From Candidatus Mediterraneibacter colneyensis (lineage in GTDB: Bacteria > Bacillota > Clostridia > Lachnospirales > Lachnospiraceae), in NCBI GenBank assembly GCA_019114745.1, contig DXEY01000013.1:1-16077 (forward strand): DNA of 16,077 nt. Reading direction: 5' to 3'. The position numbers were made by a program, and so were the translations under genes. How positions within the stretch are numbered: position 1 is the first letter of the stretch; each line of letters starts with the position of its first letter. Below, in pieces: positions 7,522 to 14,051 of this stretch. Under the pieces are notes generated by a model. That model did no database searches. It had not been told where the DNA came from and was given only the letters and a program-made list of their open reading frames with translations.

Positions 7522-8196
7522 ATGGAAAAAATGGTAAACGTATATTTTTTCGGTAAGAAATACAGTGTGCCGGCTGACCTGACGATCATGACAGCTATGG
7601 AATATGCGGGCTATACACTGAAAAGAGGATGCGGCTGCCGTCACGGCTTCTGCGGCGCCTGTGCGACGATCTACAGGATCAAGGGCAAAAATGAGCTGAA
7701 GACATGTCTTGCCTGTCAGACACAGGTGGAAGAGGGCATGTATGTGGCGACCGTTCCGTTCTTCCCGACAGATAAGAGAACATATGACATTGAAGAGATC
7801 AAACCGGAACAGAGGATCATGATGGATCTGTATCCGGAGATCTACAGCTGTATCGGATGTAATGCCTGCACAAAGGCATGTACACAGGATCTGAACGTTA
7901 TGCAGTATATCGCATATGCACAGCGCGGTGAGTTTGAGAAGTGTGCGGAAGAATCCTTTGACTGTATCGGATGCGGATGCTGTTCCGTAAGATGTCCGGC
8001 TGAGATCTCCCACCCGATGGTAGGAGTCCTTGCAAGACGCCTGACAGGAAAATACATCGCTCCGGAGTCCAAACACCTGACAGACCGCGTCGACGAGATC
8101 CATCACGGACAGTACGACGAGCTGATCGAGCAGATCATGCAGAAGCCGATCGAAGAGATGCAGGAGCTTTACAATAACAGAGAGATCGAGAAATAA
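7522..8196 (+). CDS. FrdB/TfrB-like iron-sulfur subunit (2Fe-2S plus two 4Fe-4S motifs)
   Basis: 224 residues. The N-terminal plant-type ferredoxin domain has Cys39, Cys44, Cys47 and Cys62 (CX4CX2CX14C), the usual FrdB/SdhB [2Fe-2S] arrangement. The C-terminal part has two HdrC-like motifs: Cys110/113/116/120 (followed by Thr, not Pro) and Cys148/151/154/158 before Pro. Classical FrdB has CX5CX3C in the last motif, binding a [3Fe-4S] cluster next to quinone; here four cysteines in CX2CX2CX3CP spacing suggest a [4Fe-4S] cluster instead. This matches the N-terminal half of methanogen thiol:fumarate reductase TfrB; the HdrB half would be the separate hdrB. Role: electrons to the flavoprotein encoded just downstream. 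RBS GAAAGGAAG (7506-7514); 12 nt precede the next gene. Confidence 0.9.
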   Translation: MEKMVNVYFFGKKYSVPADLTIMTAMEYAGYTLKRGCGCRHGFCGACATIYRIKGKNELKTCLACQTQVEEGMYVATVPFFPTDKRTYDIEEIKPEQRIMMDLYPEIYSCIGCNACTKACTQDLNVMQYIAYAQRGEFEKCAEESFDCIGCGCCSVRCPAEISHPMVGVLARRLTGKYIAPESKHLTDRVDEIHHGQYDELIEQIMQKPIEEMQELYNNREIEK

Positions 8197-8208
8197 GGAG
8201 GGAAGATC

Positions 8209-9810
8209 ATGTTTACACCGGAAATGATGGAATCCGTGAAAAAAGTGGAGGCCACCAGAGAAGAACGTCTGGGCAAAGAACTGAGACGTATGACAGCGGA
8301 CGAGAAAGATGCCCTTCTTAAAGAGTTCCATCCTGATTACAGGGAAGAGGCATTCGCAGAGATAAAAGTAGGACCGAATAAAGGGCAGAAAGCTCCTGAG
8401 GAGCTGGTACACCTGCTTCACTCCAACAGCCGTCTGCTTGCGGAGAAGGTTGATATCAACAAAGTAGATTATGACGTGGACGTACTCGTCATCGGCGGCG
8501 GCGGTGCAGGAGCATCCGCAGCGATCGAGGCGCACGAGGCAGGCGCAAATGTTATGATCGCTACAAAGCTGCGTATCGGCGACGCCAATACAATGATGGC
8601 AGAGGGCGGTATCCAGGCAGCAGATAAGGAAAATGATTCTCCGGTACAGCATTATCTGGATGCTTTTGGCGGCGGACATTTTGCCGCAAGGCCGGAACTG
8701 TTAAGACGACTTGTTATGGAAGCGCCGGATGCGATCAAATGGCTCAATGAGCTGGGCGTTATGTTCGATAAGGACAAAGACGGCAGGATGATCACGACAC
8801 ACGGCGGCGGAACATCAAGGAAGAGAATGCATGCCTGCAAGGACTATTCCGGAGCAGAGATCATGCGTACACTTCGCGATGAAGTGCTGAACCGCCAGAT
8901 CCCGGTCGTTGAGTTTACTGTGGCAGTAGAGCTGATCAGAGACGACAGAGGCCAGGTGGCCGGCGCTGTTCTCCAGAATCTGGAGACAGAAGACTACCTG
9001 GTTGCAAGAGCAAAGACCGTCATCATCGCTACAGGCGGTGCAGGACGTATGCATTATCAGGGATTCCCTACGTCCAACCACTACGGGGCGACGGCGGACG
9101 GACTGATCCTCGGATACCGTATGGGGGCTCCGCTCCTGTATCAGGATACAATTCAGTATCACCCGACAGGCGTTGCCTATCCGTCACAGATCTTCGGAGC
9201 TCTGGTGACAGAGAAAGTCCGTTCGGTAGGAGCACAGCTTGTCAACGTGGACGGTGAGGCGTTCATGCATCCGCTGGAGACACGTGATGTAGCTGCCGCA
9301 TCGATCATCCGTGAGTGTACAGCGCGCGGCAAAGGTGTGACAACACCTCTTGGAAGCGGCGTATGGCTTGACACGCCGATGATCGAGATGCTGGGCGGAG
9401 AGGGTACGATCGAGAAACGTATCCCGGCGATGCTCCGTATGTACATGAACTACGGCATCGATATGAGAAAACTTCCGATCCTCGTTTATCCGACACTGCA
9501 CTACCAGAACGGCGGGCTTGAGATCGGCGGAGACGGATTTACGAAAGTGATCGACAACCTGCTCGTGGCGGGCGAGGCAGTCGGCGGAATCCACGGAAGA
9601 AACCGTCTGATGGGTAACTCACTTCTTGATATTATCGTATTTGGCCGCAATGCCGGAAAGGCTGCGGCAGCGAAAGCGAAGAATGTAGAGCTCGGAACGA
9701 TGAATCTGGATCACATCCAGTCATATGCTGAGGAATTAAAAGAGGCAGGAATCGACACAGGAGATGTATCCCCGCTCCTTCTTCCGAAGTATGCAAGACA
9801 TGAGAGATAG
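8209..9810 (+). CDS. frdA: Soluble FrdA-like fumarate reductase flavoprotein
   Basis: 533 residues. FAD motif GGGGAG at 96-101 and AEGG at 131-134. Active-site residues of fumarate reductases are all present: His318 and Thr320 (HPTG), Thr334, Glu335, Arg338, Arg359 (proton relay; Arg338-Arg359 spacing of 21 as in Shewanella Fcc3), His431 (LHYQNGG) and Arg466 (NRLMGNSL). Asn127 replaces the His that binds FAD covalently in membrane FrdA, so FAD should be noncovalent. About 88 charged residues precede the Rossmann fold, and the usual C-terminal helical domain after NRLxxNSL is absent. No FrdC/FrdD anchor follows. Likely reaction: fumarate to succinate in the cytoplasm with electrons from the preceding FeS protein. 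Reductases of related enoates (urocanate, acrylate-type) are less likely given these residues and the fumarase genes. RBS AAGGAGG (8196-8202). Confidence 0.92.
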   Translation: MFTPEMMESVKKVEATREERLGKELRRMTADEKDALLKEFHPDYREEAFAEIKVGPNKGQKAPEELVHLLHSNSRLLAEKVDINKVDYDVDVLVIGGGGAGASAAIEAHEAGANVMIATKLRIGDANTMMAEGGIQAADKENDSPVQHYLDAFGGGHFAARPELLRRLVMEAPDAIKWLNELGVMFDKDKDGRMITTHGGGTSRKRMHACKDYSGAEIMRTLRDEVLNRQIPVVEFTVAVELIRDDRGQVAGAVLQNLETEDYLVARAKTVIIATGGAGRMHYQGFPTSNHYGATADGLILGYRMGAPLLYQDTIQYHPTGVAYPSQIFGALVTEKVRSVGAQLVNVDGEAFMHPLETRDVAAASIIRECTARGKGVTTPLGSGVWLDTPMIEMLGGEGTIEKRIPAMLRMYMNYGIDMRKLPILVYPTLHYQNGGLEIGGDGFTKVIDNLLVAGEAVGGIHGRNRLMGNSLLDIIVFGRNAGKAAAAKAKNVELGTMNLDHIQSYAEELKEAGIDTGDVSPLLLPKYARHER

Positions 9811-9824
9811 GAAAGGGAGAGAAG

Positions 9825-10982
9825 ATGTTTATAGTAAATTGGTTTCAGGAAAGTGTGCTCGGTAATACGCTGATGATCGTATTCCTGGTCGCTTTCATCG
9901 GCTATCTGGTAGGAAGCATCAAGATCCGGGGCGTGGAACTGGGGACGGCAGGCGTACTGCTTGTCGCCCTCGTGTTCGGACATTTCGGATTTGAGGTGCC
10001 TGACCTTGTGCGTGAGCTCGGACTGATCTGTTTCGTGACATCTGTAGGATTTATCGCAGGGCCGAAGTTTTTCCGCAACTTTAAGATTAACGCAAAGTCT
10101 TATATTCTGCTTGGACTGATCATCATTGCGGCGGGAGCCCTGACGACAGTTGCGATCATCGAGATCGCAGGCGTTCCATCAGATATCAGTGTCGGCATGA
10201 TGTCAGGAGCTCTTACGAGTACGCCCGGACTTGCAGCAGCGATCGACGCGACAGGATCGGCGAATGCATCGGTCGGATATGGTATCGCATATCCGTTCGG
10301 CGTGGTCGGAGTCGTGCTCTTTGTGCAGCTCGTTCCAAAATTCCTGAAGACAGATATGGCGGCGGAGAGAGCAAAATTCGAGGCGGCACAGAATGTAGGC
10401 GATGATGCGCTGAAGAAGAAAGAGAAACTTTATATTGTGGATGAGATGGGATTCTTTGCATTTGCACTTGCGATCGCACTCGGCATCGTTCTGGCGAAGA
10501 TCGTGATCCCGCTTCCGGGCGGAGCTGAGTTCTCGCTGGGAACATCCGGCGGTCCTCTGATCGCAGGTCTGATCCTGGGGCATTTCGGCCATGCCGGAAA
10601 GATCAGCTTCCATGTAGAGAAATCTGTACTGGAATGCCTGAGAGAGTTTGGGCTTGCACTGTTCCTCATCGGAGCGGGAGTGGAAGCAGGGGCAGGATTT
10701 ATTGAGATCCTCAAAGAGCAGGGGCTTGTTCTCTTCCTGTACGGCGCGCTCATCACGCTGATCCCGATGATCATCGGCTATTTTGTGGCTACAAAGCTGA
10801 TGAAGCTGAGCCTGTTCAACACGCTCGGATCTATCTGCGGCGGCATGACAAGTACGCCGGCTCTCGGAACACTGATCCGCGTGACCGGTACAGACGATGT
10901 GGCATCCGCCTATGCGGCGACCTATCCGGTTGCGCTCGTGTTTGTAGTGCTGGGATGCCAGTTTATTGGTATTTTCTTATAA
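9825..10982 (+). CDS. Compact AspT/YidE-family transporter, candidate C4-dicarboxylate exporter or exchanger
   Basis: 385 residues, strongly hydrophobic, with about ten predicted membrane segments in two halves. The internal duplication of the aspartate:alanine exchanger (AAE) family is clear: GALTSTPGL (128-136) and GGMTSTPAL (339-347), plus the matched FGHFGFE/LGHFGHA segments. The central loop is only about 35 polar residues (172-206), whereas AspT and many YidE-type proteins carry RCK/TrkA_C domains there and exceed 500 residues. Family members include aspartate/alanine exchangers and the succinate exporter SucE of Corynebacterium. Between fumarate reductase and fumarase genes, export of succinate or exchange of aspartate, malate or fumarate is the natural inference; the substrate is unproven. 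RBS AAAGGGAGAG (9811-9820); 14 nt after frdA. Confidence 0.9.
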   Translation: MFIVNWFQESVLGNTLMIVFLVAFIGYLVGSIKIRGVELGTAGVLLVALVFGHFGFEVPDLVRELGLICFVTSVGFIAGPKFFRNFKINAKSYILLGLIIIAAGALTTVAIIEIAGVPSDISVGMMSGALTSTPGLAAAIDATGSANASVGYGIAYPFGVVGVVLFVQLVPKFLKTDMAAERAKFEAAQNVGDDALKKKEKLYIVDEMGFFAFALAIALGIVLAKIVIPLPGGAEFSLGTSGGPLIAGLILGHFGHAGKISFHVEKSVLECLREFGLALFLIGAGVEAGAGFIEILKEQGLVLFLYGALITLIPMIIGYFVATKLMKLSLFNTLGSICGGMTSTPALGTLIRVTGTDDVASAYAATYPVALVFVVLGCQFIGIFL

Positions 10983-10988
10983 TTACAG

Positions 10989-11010
10989 AGGCTGTCCCTT
11001 CGGACAGCCT
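10989..11010 (+). other. Intercistronic hairpin between transporter and fumarase genes
   Basis: A perfect 9-bp inverted repeat, AGGCTGTCC with GGACAGCCT around CTTC, lies 7 nt after the transporter stop. It is followed by GAAAAG rather than a T-run, so full Rho-independent termination is unlikely. It may protect the upstream message from 3' exonucleases or reduce read-through into fumarase. No convincing promoter is visible between it and the fumarase start, so fumarase is probably still expressed from the operon. Confidence 0.65.
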
Positions 11011-11051
11011 GAAAAGTATCAACTTTAAAATCAGGAAAGGAGTTGACTTCC

Positions 11052-11894
11052 ATGCGTGAAATCAATGTAAGTACACTCACCGATGTGATCGAGAGACTCT
11101 GCATCGACGCCAACAATCATCTCCCGGGAGATGTAAAATGCGCCATCCGCGACTGCCGTGCCTGCGAGGACGGCGAGATCGCGCAGGGCGTTCTGGACAA
11201 TATCATCGAAAATTTTGAGATTGCTGACAGCGAAAATGTACCGATCTGCCAGGATACCGGAATGGCATGCGTATTCCTTGAGATCGGACAGGACGTTCAC
11301 CTTGTAGGAGGCGACCTGAGAGAGGCCGTGGACGAGGGAGTCCGCCGCGGATATGATAAAGGATACCTCCGCAAATCTGTCGTGAAAGACCCTGTGCGCC
11401 GCGGAAATACAGGAGACAATACTCCGGCGATGCTCTACACGGAGATCGTTCCGGGCGAGAATATCAAGGTTACAGTAGGCCCGAAAGGATTTGGAAGCGA
11501 GAACATGAGCCAGATCCGTATGTTCAAGCCGTCAGCCGGGCTTCAGGGCATCAAGGACTTTATCCTTGAGGCTGTAGAGACGGCAGGCCCGAACCCGTGT
11601 CCTCCGATGGTAGTGGGCGTCGGTATCGGCGGAACATTTGACAAATGTGCACTTCTGGCGAAAAAGGCTCTGATGAGACCGCTTGACTCATCCAACCCGG
11701 ATCCGTTCTATGCTGACCTTGAGAAAGAGATGCTCGAGAAGGTCAACGAACTGGGAATCGGACCGCAGGGATTCGGCGGAAAGACGACAGCTATCGGTCT
11801 CAATATCGAGACTCTGCCGACCCATATCGCGGGAATGCCGTGCGCGGTCAACATTAACTGTCATGTGACACGCCACAAATCGGAGGTGATATAA
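11052..11894 (+). CDS. fumA: Class I (4Fe-4S) fumarate hydratase, alpha subunit
   Basis: 280 residues, the N-terminal half of the oxygen-sensitive fumarase/tartrate dehydratase family. Candidate cluster cysteines are Cys66 (ICQDTGMAC), Cys183 (NPCPP) and Cys270 (NINCHVTRH); GVGIGGTFDKC (189-199) and GFGGKTTA (240-247) are family motifs. It works with the next gene to hydrate fumarate to malate reversibly. L-tartrate dehydratase shares this fold; fumarase is preferred because malate dehydrogenase-like and fumarate reductase-like genes share the operon. The reading frame can be extended to TTG at 11043, but AAAGGAG (11036-11042) abuts that codon, while it sits 9 nt before ATG 11052, so the ATG is chosen. 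Confidence 0.93.
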   Translation: MREINVSTLTDVIERLCIDANNHLPGDVKCAIRDCRACEDGEIAQGVLDNIIENFEIADSENVPICQDTGMACVFLEIGQDVHLVGGDLREAVDEGVRRGYDKGYLRKSVVKDPVRRGNTGDNTPAMLYTEIVPGENIKVTVGPKGFGSENMSQIRMFKPSAGLQGIKDFILEAVETAGPNPCPPMVVGVGIGGTFDKCALLAKKALMRPLDSSNPDPFYADLEKEMLEKVNELGIGPQGFGGKTTAIGLNIETLPTHIAGMPCAVNINCHVTRHKSEVI

Positions 11895-12452
11895 ATGGCA
11901 AGAAAGATTACATTACCACTTACAGAGGAACTTGCAAAGACACTCCATGCAGGAGACCAGGTACTCCTCACAGGTACGATCTATACTTCCAGAGACGCCG
12001 GGCATAAGAGAATGTGCGAGGCGCTTGCAAAAGGGGAGGATATCCCGTTTGACCCGAAGGACGCTACGATCTACTATGTAGGGCCGACGCCTGCAAAACC
12101 GGGACAGGTCATCGGAAGCGCCGGGCCGACAACGAGCGGACGTATGGATGCCTATGCACCGACGATGATGTCAGTCGGCGCCCGCGGGATGATCGGAAAA
12201 GGCGCGCGCCTTCCGGAAGTAGTGGACGCCATGAAGAAATACAGCGGCGTGTACTTCGGAGCCATCGGCGGCGCAGGGGCGCTGCTGGCAAAATGTATCA
12301 AGAAAGCGGAGCTCATCGCGTATGAAGATCTGGGAGCTGAGGCGCTCAGAAAGCTGTACGTGGAGGATATGCCGCTCGTAGTTATTATCGACAGCGAGGG
12401 AAATAACCTCTATGAAGAGGGAAGAAAAGCTTATCTTGACTCAAAGAAATAA
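11895..12452 (+). CDS. fumB: Class I fumarate hydratase, beta subunit
   Basis: 185 residues, the C-terminal half of two-subunit class I fumarases. It has the conserved GTIYTSRDAGHKR (27-39), the segment YVGPTPAKPG (61-70) and GPTTSGRMD (76-84), all typical of the beta domain that completes the active site. ATG directly follows the alpha stop (TAA-ATG, no spacer) and GGAGGTG (11882-11888) lies within the alpha 3' end, so the two chains are probably made in equal amounts by coupled translation. Last gene of the operon; the stop is followed 25 nt later by a strong hairpin. In the reductive direction the enzyme would dehydrate malate to fumarate for the FrdA-like enzyme. Confidence 0.95.
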   Translation: MARKITLPLTEELAKTLHAGDQVLLTGTIYTSRDAGHKRMCEALAKGEDIPFDPKDATIYYVGPTPAKPGQVIGSAGPTTSGRMDAYAPTMMSVGARGMIGKGARLPEVVDAMKKYSGVYFGAIGGAGALLAKCIKKAELIAYEDLGAEALRKLYVEDMPLVVIIDSEGNNLYEEGRKAYLDSKK

Positions 12453-12477
12453 AAGAGAAAAGCATCTCAGATAAGAG

Positions 12478-12505
12478 AAGAGGGTGGAAGATTCCACCCT
12501 CTTTT
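12478..12505. terminator. Shared terminator between the convergent fumB and galT genes
   Basis: A perfect 12-bp palindromic stem, AAGAGGGTGGAA with TTCCACCCTCTT around GA (the real loop is larger as the inner pairs open), is followed by TT on the + strand, giving a TTTT tract. On the opposite strand the stem leads into a pyrimidine-rich stretch (TTCTCTTAT). It lies in the 59-nt gap between fumB and the galT stop, so it most likely ends both operons. Direction bias favours the + strand. Confidence 0.85.
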
Positions 12506-12511
12506 GTGATA

Positions 12512-14002
12512 CTATAAGATACTGATAAAACGCCGGAATGCTTTCAGGCCTTCCTCAGTGCATTTGTATACGCCGGCGTCTTCAAGCACCTGGCAGAATA
12601 CTTTTCCGACTTCCTGCTCCAGGATATGACGGATATTTTCCTCGTTTATATCGGGATAAGAGGGCAGGAACTCATCGACCCAGTCCGCGTGCTTCTCGAT
12701 CTGTGCGTTGCTGCGGATGTCTTTTTCTTCCAGGATGTACTCTTCTAAGAGTTCCATCTCGCCTTTCAGGCGGGCCGGGAGAACTGCAAGTCCCATGACT
12801 TCGATCAGCCCGATGTTCTCTTTTTTGATGTGGTGGAGTTTCTCATGGGGATGGTATACCCCGAGCGGATGCTCCTCTGTGGTAATATTGTTCCTGAGCG
12901 AGAGATCCAGCTCGTACATGCCGTCTTTCATACGTGCGATCGGCGTGATCGTGTTGTGCGGCGTGTCGTCTGTCTCGGCGAAGATGAATGCGTCTTCGTC
13001 CGTGTAGGAACGCCATGCGCCAAGGATGTGGTCGGCAAGGTCGATGATACGCTCCGTATCCGTTCCGCGGAGCCGGATGACGGAGAGCGGCCATTTTACG
13101 ATGCCTGCCTCAATGTCCTCGTATCCGGGAACAGTAAAGCGCTCGATCACAGGAGCCTTTGCCATGGCGAACGTATAGTGCCCGCCCTGGAAGTGGTCAT
13201 GGCTCAGGATGGAGCCCCCCACGATAGGAAGGTCGGCGTTGGATCCGAGAAAATAGTGGGGAAACAGTTTGATAAAGTCAAACAGCTTTGCAAAAGCGCT
13301 GCGGTCGATCTTCATCGGGATGTGTTCCCCGTTAAAGACGATACAGTGCTCATTGTAGTATACATAGGGAGAATACTGGAATCCCCATTTTCTCCCCTGG
13401 ATGGTAATGGGGATAATGCGGTGATTCTCACGTGCGGGATGGTTTACCCGTCCGGCATATCCTTCATTTTCCATGCAGAGCTGGCATTTCGGATAGGAGG
13501 AAGATTTTGCCGCCCCCGCCGCTGCGATGGCTTTCGGATCCTTCTCAGGCTTTGAGAGATTGATCGTGATATCAAGGGTGCCGTACGGTGTCTCCACAGT
13601 CCACTTGCGGTCACGGCTGATGCGGTAGCGCCGGATATAGTCGCTGTCCTGGCTCAGCTTGTAATAGTAAGCCGTTGCATCCTCCGGCGATTTTTCGTAT
13701 TCTTTCCAGAACTGCTCCTGGATCTGTGCCGGGCGGGGCATGAGACAGTTCATCAGACGGGTGTCAAACAGATCCCGGTATGTAACGCTGTCTTCGATGA
13801 GTCCCCTTTTCACGGCTTCATCGAGGAGCTCGCCGAGAACATCCTCCAGCACGATGTCAGAGAGATCGCAGTCCACATCTTCATAGCTGTCCTCTTTCAT
13901 GACATCGAGGATCAGATTGGTCGTATAGGTACGTTCAGATTCCGGGGTCAGGCCGGTGTCGATCCCGTACTGTACTAATTTTTTGATCGCTTCACAGATC
14001 AT
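12512..14002 (-). CDS. galT: UTP/UDP-glucose--hexose-1-phosphate uridylyltransferase, Firmicutes type
   Basis: 496 residues of the GalT type found in Firmicutes, longer than and distinct from the E. coli GalT. The active-site histidine motif is SHDHFQGG (267-274), and a CQLC pair (173-176) lies upstream. It moves UMP between UDP-glucose and galactose-1-phosphate in the Leloir pathway. The frame is open 60 nt further upstream, but ATG at 14000-14002 has GGAGG (complement of 14010-14014) at the right distance and gives the family-typical N-terminus MICEAIKKLVQYG, so it is preferred. It is 49 nt downstream of galK and presumably co-transcribed with it. No galE or galM is in the window. Confidence 0.95.
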   Translation of the reverse strand: MICEAIKKLVQYGIDTGLTPESERTYTTNLILDVMKEDSYEDVDCDLSDIVLEDVLGELLDEAVKRGLIEDSVTYRDLFDTRLMNCLMPRPAQIQEQFWKEYEKSPEDATAYYYKLSQDSDYIRRYRISRDRKWTVETPYGTLDITINLSKPEKDPKAIAAAGAAKSSSYPKCQLCMENEGYAGRVNHPARENHRIIPITIQGRKWGFQYSPYVYYNEHCIVFNGEHIPMKIDRSAFAKLFDFIKLFPHYFLGSNADLPIVGGSILSHDHFQGGHYTFAMAKAPVIERFTVPGYEDIEAGIVKWPLSVIRLRGTDTERIIDLADHILGAWRSYTDEDAFIFAETDDTPHNTITPIARMKDGMYELDLSLRNNITTEEHPLGVYHPHEKLHHIKKENIGLIEVMGLAVLPARLKGEMELLEEYILEEKDIRSNAQIEKHADWVDEFLPSYPDINEENIRHILEQEVGKVFCQVLEDAGVYKCTEEGLKAFRRFISIL

Positions 14003-14051
14003 AGTTTCTACCTCCGCTTTTGATATTAATGACAGGAAACAAGGGATCCGT

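Noticed and set aside
7501..8679. Long open frame of 392 codons on the opposite strand across the frdB-like and frdA-like genes
   Set aside because: It is antisense to two well-supported coding genes, resembles no protein family, and is explained by codon composition of the real genes. The same holds for the antisense frames at 3431-4057 and 4887-5465, and for the + strand frame at 12830-13555 inside galT.
11001..11031. Possible promoter (CGGACA and TAAAAT) before fumarase
   Set aside because: The spacing is 19 nt, the -35 match is weak and lies in the hairpin arm, so it is not convincing.
11043..11051. TTG start for the fumarase alpha gene
   Set aside because: The Shine-Dalgarno sequence abuts the TTG with no spacer, while ATG 11052 has 9 nt spacing and gives a family-typical N-terminus.
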